Source: Nitrospirota bacterium (GTDB lineage Bacteria; Nitrospirota; UBA9217). Taken from it: DNA of 5,732 nucleotides. The position numbers were made by a program, and so were the translations under genes. This document shows positions 1 to 5,375 of this stretch, in pieces. The stretch is taken from NCBI GenBank assembly GCA_027456925.1, contig DAIDTZ010000093.1:1-5732 (forward strand), given 5' to 3'. Position 1 is the first letter of the stretch. Each line of letters starts with the position of its first letter. The notes under the pieces were generated by a model. The model was not told the DNA's origin. It saw only the letters and a list, made by a program, of their open reading frames with translations, and searched no databases.

Positions 1-2705
1 AGCGGTTCCCGAACGGTCTCCACGATGCCCTCGGAAAAATCGAGAGCATCTTTGAGAGCTTCCTGTGTTTTTTTCTGCCCCGTTATATCGATGCACGTGA
101 TGACCACGCCGTCAATGACGTTTGCAAGTGTACGGTACGGCATGATACGCAGTAAATACAAGCGCCCGTTATTGCCGCGCACTTCCTTTTCTTTCGACGC
201 CAGGGTCTGGAGAACGTCCCGTGCGTCCTGCGCCAGCTCCTGATATTCCAGTTTCAAGGAGATGTCGCTGAGCGGGCGCCCCGTATCCGTCTGGATCAGA
301 TTGATGATATCGGTCGCCGTGGGCGTAAACCGCCTGATAATCAGGTCGTTGCTTAAGAACAGGGTGGCGATCTGGGTGCCTGTCAGCAGGTTGCTCATAT
401 CGCTGCTTGCCTGCATCAGTTCGTCTATCTTGTTCTGCAGTTCGGCATTGACCGTCATGAGCTCCTCGTTGACCGACTGGAGCTCTTCTTTCGAGGTCTC
501 GATCTCCTCGTTGGTGCTCTGCATTTCTTCGTTTGACGACTGCAGCTCTTCATTGGTGGACTTGAGCTCCTCGTTTGCGGTTTCGAGCTGCTCTATCGTC
601 GACTGGAGGTGTTCTTTCGTGGCCTTGAGTTCCTCCTCAAGCTCCGCAATGTGGCGGCGTGAGCTTTCCGCTGGAAGCGCTTTCCCACGGGCAGGCTTTT
701 CCCGTTTGGCCTGCGCAACCTCGTGAAACACGACCATGACCAGTCCCCGCAGGTGCTCCGGCTTTTTTATGGACCGTACATCCAGGTTGACCGTCAGAAA
801 GCCCCCGTGGGTTTTTACGTGAAGGTCGCTGACCAATACGTCCTTGCCCCGGCTGACTGCCGTGCGGAGGGCCGTCCGCATTTCAAGCCGCAATCCATCG
901 CGCGCCATCTCAAGGACATTGAGACGCGCTTTTCCCGAGGCGGGTTCGAGAAAGGCCCCGGTCTTGCCGTGGATATAAAAGATATCTCCTTTTTCATCGA
1001 CGATCACGCACGGCGGCGCGTAACTTTCCAGCAGCAGCTGTTCGGTCAACATGCCGAGGCCCGGGGCCCCGGACTTTTCGATTTCAGGGGCCTGTTTCAG
1101 CTTCGCGCCGGTGTCATGCGAAACCGCGGCCTGCCCGCCAACGAACAGCGGCGCGCCAACGGAACGCTTGACTTTATAGATCTTCCATTTTTTATCGAGA
1201 ACGGAAAACAGGTCCGCGTGGTTGCCGATGGTTTCGGAAGAGCCGAGGAACAGTATGCCGTCGGACTTCAGAGAATAACCGAACAGGGGCAGGACTTTTT
1301 TCTGGAGTTCCGCATTCAAATAGATCAGGAGATTTCTGCAGCTTATCATGTCGAGCCGTGAGAAAGGCGGGTCTTTCACGAGGTTCTGGGTGGCAAAAAC
1401 AACCATCTCCCGGATATCTTCCTTGACTTTGAACGTCGAGCCCTTTTTAACGAAGAACGCGCCCAGCCGCTCCGGAGACACGTCAACGGTTATGCTTTCG
1501 GAATAGACGCCGGCTCGCGCAATTTCGACGGCGCTGTTGTCTATATCGGTCGCAAAGATCTGGATCTTGTGGTTTTTTTTCAGCTCATGCAGGTATTCGC
1601 GAACAATGATCGCCAGGGAGAATGCCTCTTCACCGGTGGAACATCCGGGGACCCATATTCGCAAGGGCGTATCAGCGGGCCTGTTCTTGAACAACAGGGG
1701 CAGGATCTTCGTTTTCAATGCCTCGAACGCTTCGGGGTCACGGAAAAAATTCGTGACTCTGATCAGCAGTTCCTTGAAGAGCGCTTCGGTTTCCAAGGGA
1801 TTGCCGCGGAGGTACGTTACGTAGTCCGCCAGCCGCTCGATCTGGTGAATAGCCATCCGCTTCTCTATCCTGCGCAATATGGTATTCTGCTTGTACAGGG
1901 AGAAGTCGTGTCCGGTCTGGGCCCTGATCAGCACAAAGATCTTCTGCAGGAAGTCCTGGGACCTCCCCGTCGGCGTTTCAACCGGGAGAAGGGGCCTGGA
2001 ATAGGGTCGCTGGATATAGTTCAGAATATGTTCCGGCATTTTATCCGGAGGCAGCACGTAATCAATGATTCCCGTGGCGAGGGCGCTTGCCGGCATGCCG
2101 TCATACTTGGCGGACGTTACCTCCTGGGCAAGCACGAGGCCGCCTTCCCCTTTAATGGCCTTTAAACCGAGCGCTCCTTCGGTCCCGGTCCCGGAGAGGA
2201 CGACGCCGATGGCTTTCTCACCCTGGTCTTCCGCCAGAGACCGGAAGAAAAAATCAATGGGATGCCGTATCCCCTGGCTCATGGCAGGCTCGAACAACTG
2301 GAGGGAACCGTGCAGGATGGACATGTCCCTGTTCGGCGGGATCAGGTACAGGCAGTTGGGTTTAACCAGCATCCCGTCCTCAGCCTGGAAGATCTCCATG
2401 TTCGTGTAGCGCTGCAAGAGATCGCCGAGAATGCTTTTGTGTGTGGGGTCAAGATGGGAAACTAAAATGAAGGCCATGCCGCTGTCGGAAGGCATGTGCG
2501 TAAAGAACTGTTCAAAGGCCTCCAAACCGCCGGCTGAAGCGCCGATACCGACGATGGTGAAGCTCTTGTCGTCGATCTTTCGCGATCGGTTCCGCTCGGG
2601 AACAGCTTGCAAAGCTTTACCGGGCTTTTTGACGCTGACGGATTTATGGCGGGCAGCGGTCTTTTGAAGAGATCCCGTCTTTGCGCGCCTTTTCTTTTCA
2701 ATCAT
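1..2705 (-). CDS. CheB-CheR-PAS hybrid signalling protein (3' end beyond window)
   Basis: The gene encodes a chemotaxis-type hybrid: receptor methylesterase and methyltransferase domains fused to PAS sensing domains. Reading the minus strand gives 901 uninterrupted codons. Residues 1-46 are a basic, Lys/Arg-rich tail. CheB spans about 49-235, with GIGASAGG (Ser57), SHLDP (His84) and SGTGTEG (residue 176 is Glu where the catalytic Asp is expected). CheR spans about 250-500, with the SAM-binding GCSTGEEA (354-361), ATDID (385-389) and DMISCRNLLIYL (452-463). A PAS-like domain (about 561-662), a heptad coiled coil (about 682-771) and a second PAS-like domain (about 772-881) follow. The last residues (SEGIVETVREPL) resemble the lead-in to another PAS. 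No N-terminal receiver domain exists. Start: ATG at 2705 preceded by AAAGGGGA (2710-2717); the frame closes upstream at 2730. In this family a histidine kinase often follows, but it is not visible here. The protein is probably cytoplasmic since no membrane segment is seen. Confidence 0.95.
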   Translation of the reverse strand, partial: MIEKKRRAKTGSLQKTAARHKSVSVKKPGKALQAVPERNRSRKIDDKSFTIVGIGASAGGLEAFEQFFTHMPSDSGMAFILVSHLDPTHKSILGDLLQRYTNMEIFQAEDGMLVKPNCLYLIPPNRDMSILHGSLQLFEPAMSQGIRHPIDFFFRSLAEDQGEKAIGVVLSGTGTEGALGLKAIKGEGGLVLAQEVTSAKYDGMPASALATGIIDYVLPPDKMPEHILNYIQRPYSRPLLPVETPTGRSQDFLQKIFVLIRAQTGHDFSLYKQNTILRRIEKRMAIHQIERLADYVTYLRGNPLETEALFKELLIRVTNFFRDPEAFEALKTKILPLLFKNRPADTPLRIWVPGCSTGEEAFSLAIIVREYLHELKKNHKIQIFATDIDNSAVEIARAGVYSESITVDVSPERLGAFFVKKGSTFKVKEDIREMVVFATQNLVKDPPFSRLDMISCRNLLIYLNAELQKKVLPLFGYSLKSDGILFLGSSETIGNHADLFSVLDKKWKIYKVKRSVGAPLFVGGQAAVSHDTGAKLKQAPEIEKSGAPGLGMLTEQLLLESYAPPCVIVDEKGDIFYIHGKTGAFLEPASGKARLNVLEMARDGLRLEMRTALRTAVSRGKDVLVSDLHVKTHGGFLTVNLDVRSIKKPEHLRGLVMVVFHEVAQAKREKPARGKALPAESSRRHIAELEEELKATKEHLQSTIEQLETANEELKSTNEELQSSNEEMQSTNEEIETSKEELQSVNEELMTVNAELQNKIDELMQASSDMSNLLTGTQIATLFLSNDLIIRRFTPTATDIINLIQTDTGRPLSDISLKLEYQELAQDARDVLQTLASKEKEVRGNNGRLYLLRIMPYRTLANVIDGVVITCIDITGQKKTQEALKDALDFSEGIVETVREP
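420..587 (-). repeat. Eight in-phase heptads (21-bp degenerate repeat) inside the CheB-CheR hybrid
   Basis: Residues 707-762 of the hybrid fall into eight consecutive seven-residue units without a break in register: LETANEE, LKSTNEE, LQSSNEE, MQSTNEE, IETSKEE, LQSVNEE, LMTVNAE, LQNKIDE. Position 1 is always Leu/Met/Ile and position 7 always Glu, as expected of a parallel dimeric helix. At DNA level this is a degenerate 21-bp tandem repeat. The segment joins the two PAS-like domains, so it probably transmits signal between them; this is inferred from position. Confidence 0.85.
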
Positions 2706-2745
2706 ATGGTCCCCTTTCCCCCGCACATCTTACCCTGCCCTGCGT

Positions 2746-2791
2746 GCATCCGGAATCTGCTTTTGCAGATAAAGCGAACGGAATGCTTTTT
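2746..2791. other. Compound stem-loop in the leader of the CheB-CheR gene
   Basis: An inner stem of ATCTGC (2755-2760) and GCAGAT (2765-2770) closes a 4-nt loop. An outer stem pairs GCATCCG (2746-2752) with CGGAATGC (2779-2786) with one bulged A; an internal loop separates the two. On the plus strand five T (2787-2791) follow, so it has the form of a modest intrinsic terminator, but no plus-strand gene lies upstream. On the minus strand it would sit in the 5' leader, 41 nt upstream of the CheB-CheR start codon. Which strand it serves is undecided. Confidence 0.4.
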
Positions 2792-2848
2792 CTGTATGCA
2801 ATTTTAACAGTAATTTTGCATAAATGCCACTAATGTATTGTAGGCGAA

Positions 2849-2915
2849 TTGACTCACAATAAATGTTACCCAACTGGATCTTGAAAAAGTTCGTTGACTC
2901 ATAATTTATGTCACC
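2849..2915 (+). repeat. Pair of 22-bp direct repeats, 45 bp apart
   Basis: Copy 1 is 2849-2870 and copy 2 is 2894-2915. Both begin TTGACTCA and end ACC, and they agree at 18 of 22 positions. They lie just upstream of the transposase fragment, so they are best read as terminal or subterminal transposase-binding sites of the IS. TTGACT in copy 2 could be a -35 for TATACT at 2921, but the 21-nt gap is too long for a normal sigma70 promoter. Confidence 0.6.
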
Positions 2916-3057
2916 GGAATTATACTATAAGGAGGGGTGTTCCTATGAGTCCGCGATCCAAACGGGAGTATCTGGCAGCTATCGTCAAGCGTTACCGGGC
3001 TGCCTTCAGGAAGATGAAGACAGCGATCCTGAATGAATTCAGCTCCACCTGCGGTTA
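2849..3057 (+). mobile_element. Left-end remnant of an insertion sequence
   Basis: This stretch has the layout of an IS left end: two related 22-bp motifs, a short AT-rich spacer with TATACT (2921-2926), a strong ribosome binding site (AAGGAGG, 2929-2935) and the N-terminus of a transposase. Similarity to the transposase family ends around 3057. No catalytic core or right end is present in the following sequence, which already belongs to the permease gene by 3149. Exact outer borders are uncertain because no matching right inverted repeat or target duplication can be seen. Confidence 0.6.
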
Positions 3058-3217
3058 TTGCAGGAGCAAATCATCCAGTCAGGAGCATCAGGCCCGCATG
3101 TTGGAAGCAGAAATGCTTCTCTATTTTAAAATGAATAGCGGCAGGAGATCACATCAGCCAGCGTTTTTTCATCAGCACGTAGGAAAGATAAAACAGAAAC
3201 GTCCCCACGAGGACTAA
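2945..3217 (+). pseudogene. Transposase N-terminal fragment with a foreign C-terminal tail
   Basis: The ATG at 2945 follows AAGGAGG (2929-2935) with a 9-nt gap and opens a 90-residue frame. Residues 1-37 (from MSPRSKREYLAAIVKRYR to EFSSTCGY) look like the N-terminal DNA-binding region of DDE/rve-type transposases, whose usual pattern is REYL..I..RYR.A.R..K..IL.EF...CGY followed by an RKYAIRLL-like segment. Here that segment is missing: the frame continues CRSKSSSQEHQ and from 3149 runs antisense to the permease gene, stopping at 3215-3217. All DDE residues are absent, so it cannot transpose by itself. The intact ribosome binding site means a short chimeric peptide could still be made. The family call rests on pattern memory only. 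Confidence 0.6.
3104..3119 (-). terminator. Weak stem-loop downstream of the ABC permease
   Basis: GAAGCA (3104-3109) and TGCTTC (3114-3119) form a perfect 6-bp stem with a 4-nt loop, 29 nt beyond the permease stop codon. No T-tract follows on the minus strand, so intrinsic termination is doubtful. It could only be a 3' stabilising hairpin, or chance. Confidence 0.25.
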
Positions 3218-4177
3218 ATAGAGCCAATCAAAAGACATGTCCGCTATCCTGCCGTCTTCCAGCAGCATGGATTGAAGCGGCCGATACAATTGGTAGGACG
3301 GCAGGAAAGGCGCAACAACGGTCAATTTTTGTGAAACATCGGACAGTGCGGAAGGCAGCAGGTGCGGCAAATAAAAGACAACGCCCAGTGTTCTGGCGCT
3401 TGCCTGATTGCGACAAAGAAAGCCCAGGAAGATCCCGAAGGCGCTGAAACAATAGCTGCCTGCGGCGATGAATGCGATATAGCCGAAGAGATTTACCGTG
3501 CCGAATCGGCACAACAGGTGGAGAAATGCGACCGCAATGATGATCAGGACCATTCCCATGATCAATTTGGCGGTCAGCCATTGCACTTCGCGTATGGGCG
3601 TCTGGAGAAGGGCCAGAAGCAGTTTTTTTTCTTTTTCCTCGGCGACCTGGGCCGGAAGAATAATGAACCCGACGAGCAGGACGAGCATCAGGATCCAGGT
3701 CGGCAAAGTCTGTCTTTGAACGCCGCCGGCATACAGAGCTCTAATGTCGGAGATCCAGCTCGGCCTGCTTCCTTCCGCCGCTTTCTGCAAAGCAGAAAAA
3801 CTTTGCACGATGGCAACGGTAGGGAGAGATTCTTTTTTTAAAACCAGGAGTGCAAGACTGCCGGGCGTTTTTTCGTTCTTTACCAGCACCCCGTCTATTT
3901 TATGTTCTTTCAAAAGACGCGTGCCTTCCTCTTCATTTTTAACCCAGGTAACTTCAATGGATTTTTCAGCCGCCTTCACGCTCCGCGTGATCTCGGGCGC
4001 GTAAGCGTATTCCTGAATGAGACCGATTTTTATTTTGTTTACGTCCCCGTCGGTCCGGTCCAGCAATCCCAGGGAAATAAAAACGAATAAGGGAATAAAA
4101 AGGACCAGATAAATTGTCTTATTCTTTAATGCGACAGCCAGATCATTGAATGCGAGTATAAATATATTTCTCATCAT
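3149..4177 (-). CDS. ABC-2 type transporter permease
   Basis: This is the membrane subunit of an exporter-type ABC system, 342 residues. A first membrane helix (about 20-39) is followed by a large extracytoplasmic domain (about 40-155). A cluster of five hydrophobic segments then follows, near 160-177, 207-225, 230-252, 263-278 and 316-336. Between the second and third helices lies the cytoplasmic stretch QVAEEKEKKLLLALLQTPI (about 177-195), the conserved coupling region of ABC-2 permeases that contacts the ATPase. The topology (one helix, outer domain, helix bundle) resembles NatB/YhaP-like members of the family. The start ATG at 4177 overlaps the ATPase stop as ATGA, which implies translational coupling; a second ATG follows at once. 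The last 69 bp lie antisense to the tail of the transposase-fragment frame. The substrate cannot be deduced. Confidence 0.9.
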   Translation of the reverse strand: MMRNIFILAFNDLAVALKNKTIYLVLFIPLFVFISLGLLDRTDGDVNKIKIGLIQEYAYAPEITRSVKAAEKSIEVTWVKNEEEGTRLLKEHKIDGVLVKNEKTPGSLALLVLKKESLPTVAIVQSFSALQKAAEGSRPSWISDIRALYAGGVQRQTLPTWILMLVLLVGFIILPAQVAEEKEKKLLLALLQTPIREVQWLTAKLIMGMVLIIIAVAFLHLLCRFGTVNLFGYIAFIAAGSYCFSAFGIFLGFLCRNQASARTLGVVFYLPHLLPSALSDVSQKLTVVAPFLPSYQLYRPLQSMLLEDGRIADMSFDWLYLVLVGTFLFYLSYVLMKKRWLM

Positions 4178-4854
4178 GCGTACAGATTTTCGTGAACTTC
4201 CGATTGAAAATATTTCTGCGGAGGTCCGTCGAAGACCAGACGGCCTTCATGCAGCACCATGATGCGCGTCGCGAGACTTTTGATCTCTTCAGGCCGATGG
4301 GAAGTGAAAAGAATCGTTTTGCCTGCGTCATGCATGCCGATCAACAGCCGGTAGATCTCTTTTGTCATTTCGAAGTCCAGGCCCGATGTCGGCTCGTCAA
4401 AAAGGAGCACCGGAGGGTCCGCCAACAGGGCGCGCCCGATGTTCACCCTTTGTTTTAAACCTTTTGACAGCACCTGTACTTTGTTTTTGCGAAAGGGAAT
4501 CATGTTGAACTCTCTCAAGACCTCATCCACGCGAAGCAAGGGTGTTTGAAAGAGAGCGGCAAAGAGTTTGAGATTGTATTCAACGGAAAAGAAGTCGAAA
4601 AGATTGGGCACTTCGGGAATAAAACCCACTTTCCTGACAACAGCCGTCCTGTTCCTCAGATCGATCCCGTCGATCAGGACTTGACCGCTGTCCGGAAGGA
4701 TCCAGTTTGCAAGCATTTTCAAGAGGGTGGACTTACCCGCGCCGTTATGGCCGACAACAGCGATCAGTTCGCCTTTTATTACATCAAAGCTGGTCGGCAG
4801 AAGACCTCTTTTTTGATCATAGAGCTTTGTAAGATCCCGGATTTCGAGCTGCAT
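4174..4854 (-). CDS. ABC transporter ATP-binding protein
   Basis: This is the 226-residue cytoplasmic nucleotide-binding subunit that powers the permease encoded immediately downstream. It shows Walker A GHNGAGKST (35-43), the GFIPE segment at the Q-loop position (77-81), a signature LSKGLKQ (129-135), Walker B VLLFDEP with catalytic Glu154 (149-155), the D-loop SGLD (157-160) and the switch His186 in FTSH. Lys131 replaces the first Gly of the usual LSGGQ, a change common in ABC-2 exporter ATPases. Length and Q-loop style fit the CcmA/DrrA/NatA group. The ATG at 4854 was chosen because the protein begins MQLEIRDLTKLY, as family members do. Its ribosome binding site is poor (only GCGG nearby). 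The frame can be extended to a GTG at 4971, but that adds an atypical Arg-rich tail. ATGA overlap with the permease suggests one operon. Confidence 0.93.
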   Translation of the reverse strand: MQLEIRDLTKLYDQKRGLLPTSFDVIKGELIAVVGHNGAGKSTLLKMLANWILPDSGQVLIDGIDLRNRTAVVRKVGFIPEVPNLFDFFSVEYNLKLFAALFQTPLLRVDEVLREFNMIPFRKNKVQVLSKGLKQRVNIGRALLADPPVLLFDEPTSGLDFEMTKEIYRLLIGMHDAGKTILFTSHRPEEIKSLATRIMVLHEGRLVFDGPPQKYFQSEVHENLYA

Positions 4855-5047
4855 ATGGTACCGCGTTTTCTTTATGGAATTTAAACGCACCAAGACGCGA
4901 CGCCGTTCTCTGGTCCAAAAGGCGTTGACTTTTATTCCGAAGGGTTGACAACGAATGCGGAACAACAGCACACGTCGTCATCCTTAAGAAATCCCTCGCA
5001 TGGCGGTCGGTTGAGAAAAATTTTGCTTTTTAAGATTCTCGCGTGCG
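4855..5047. other. Intergenic region upstream of the ABC operon
   Basis: There is no convincing gene in these 193 bases. On the minus strand the segment 5013-5040 can fold weakly (GAG/CTC plus an A5/T5 stem), but this is AT-rich and lacks the form of a clear terminator after the mini-ORF. No good sigma70 -35/-10 pair was found close to the ATPase start. The exporter may therefore depend on a promoter further upstream, possibly shared with the mini-ORF. Confidence 0.5.
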
Positions 5048-5104
5048 TTATAGTATCTTAATGATAACTATAATGAGAATAATGACTACCAATAAATAGA
5101 TCAT
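5048..5104 (-). CDS. Hydrophobic 18-residue micropeptide (candidate)
   Basis: The frame encodes MIYLLVVIILIIVIIKIL and ends in TAA. Fifteen of the eighteen residues are Ile, Leu or Val, with a single Lys near the C-terminus. That is enough for one short membrane helix and nothing else. The case for translation is the ribosome binding site: AAGGAGGT (5110-5117) sits 5 nt from the ATG, the best match in the window. Size and composition recall Ibs/TisB-like type I toxins and other bacterial membrane micropeptides, but no specific family is recognised. It lies 193 bp upstream of the ABC ATPase and 271 bp downstream of dsrC, all in the same direction. It could be a membrane micropeptide, a leader peptide for the exporter operon, a type I toxin, or a chance AT-rich frame behind a good ribosome binding site. 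Confidence 0.5.
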   Translation of the reverse strand: MIYLLVVIILIIVIIKIL

Positions 5105-5107
5105 AAA

Positions 5108-5158
5108 TTACCTCCTTTTCCGCATTACTACACCCTCTTGTGCGCTGTAATAAACCAT
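5108..5158 (-). CDS. Possible 16-residue upstream ORF overlapping the micropeptide RBS
   Basis: An ATG at 5158 opens MVYYSAQEGVVMRKRR and stops at TAA 5108-5110, inside the micropeptide's Shine-Dalgarno. Five of the last codons are Met or Arg/Lys (MRKRR), and AGG-AGG codons form the ribosome binding site itself. The upstream frame has no properly spaced ribosome binding site (AGGA directly abuts the ATG), so translation is doubtful. If translated it would act in cis on the micropeptide. It could easily be chance. Confidence 0.2.
   Translation of the reverse strand: MVYYSAQEGVVMRKRR
5110..5117 (-). promoter_or_regulatory. Near-perfect Shine-Dalgarno of the micropeptide
   Basis: AAGGAGGT on the minus strand, 5 nt before ATG 5104, matches the anti-Shine-Dalgarno fully. 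It fixes the micropeptide start. It also contains the TAA stop (5108-5110) of the overlapping 16-codon upstream frame, so ribosomes on that frame would occupy this site. Confidence 0.7.
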
Positions 5159-5204
5159 TCCTGCTTTGTGCCGAGTTTGTTTACAGCTTTTTATATATCC
5201 ATAG

Positions 5205-5220
5205 TACAATTATTGTGCCA
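5205..5220 (-). promoter_or_regulatory. Sigma54-like promoter element (GG-N10-GT)
   Basis: On the minus strand TGGCAC is followed after 5 nt by TTGTA. The sigma54 consensus is TGGCAC-N5-TTGCA, so the -24 half is perfect and the -12 half has T for C in the GC dinucleotide. Transcription would begin near 5193 and give a leader of about 90 nt before the micropeptide. The same bases include the perfect 11-bp palindrome ACAATAATTGT (5206-5216), so a dimeric repressor site is an alternative. No enhancer-binding regulator gene is in view. Confidence 0.3.
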
Positions 5221-5312
5221 GGAAAGAACTACGGATACTGCGAAAGCAATGCGTTGATTGTTGGGGATAATACGGAGATTTAAGTATAGGTAAGTGTAGG
5301 ATTGAAAGAAAA

Positions 5313-5359
5313 CCGTCAGAAGCAGCCATCATATTTGACAGTTCCGTCACTATTGACAG
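5313..5359 (-). terminator. Tandem hairpins after dsrC, likely 3' end of its transcript
   Basis: Starting 17 nt beyond the DsrC stop, the minus strand carries the arm pair CTGTCA/TGACGG twice: first 5354-5359 with 5344-5349 (4-nt loop), then 5336-5341 with 5313-5318 (17-nt loop). Each stem contains one G-U pair in the minus-strand RNA that would be a C-A mismatch in plus-strand RNA, so the fold suits the dsrC transcript. The second stem extends by two A-U pairs and runs into TTTTCTTTC, a broken T-tract. This is a plausible but weak intrinsic terminator. Confidence 0.45.
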
Positions 5360-5375
5360 GTCGCTATAATCGTTC

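Noticed and set aside
1567..1580. Run of eight T (eight A in coding sense) that might hide a frameshift in the CheR domain
   Set aside because: The reading frame is continuous on both sides (ELKKNHKIQIFATDID), so no shift is present in this sequence.
1..2165. Long plus-strand frames opposite the CheB-CheR gene (for example 723-1361 and 1569-2165)
   Set aside because: They are antisense shadows, codon-aligned or shifted, of the strongly supported minus-strand hybrid. Their translations show no domain logic and they lack ribosome binding sites.
2462..2701. A 79-residue minus-strand frame near the start of the CheB-CheR gene
   Set aside because: It is in a different frame from the CheB domain, whose motifs GIGASAGG and SHLDP are read in the frame starting at 2705.
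3061..3087. 8-bp direct repeat CAGGAGCA at 3061-3068 and 3080-3087 as an IS target duplication
   Set aside because: The copies are only 19 bp apart on the same side of the remnant and do not flank it.
4855..4971. N-terminal extension of the ABC ATPase to a GTG at 4971
   Set aside because: It adds 39 Arg-rich residues foreign to the family, and the family-typical N-terminus begins at the ATG at 4854.
5335..5370. Plus-strand TTGACA at 5335 and 5353 with TATAAT at 5365 as a strong promoter antisense to dsrC
   Set aside because: Spacings are 24 and 6 nt, neither compatible with a sigma70 promoter, and the TTGACA copies are explained by the hairpin arms.
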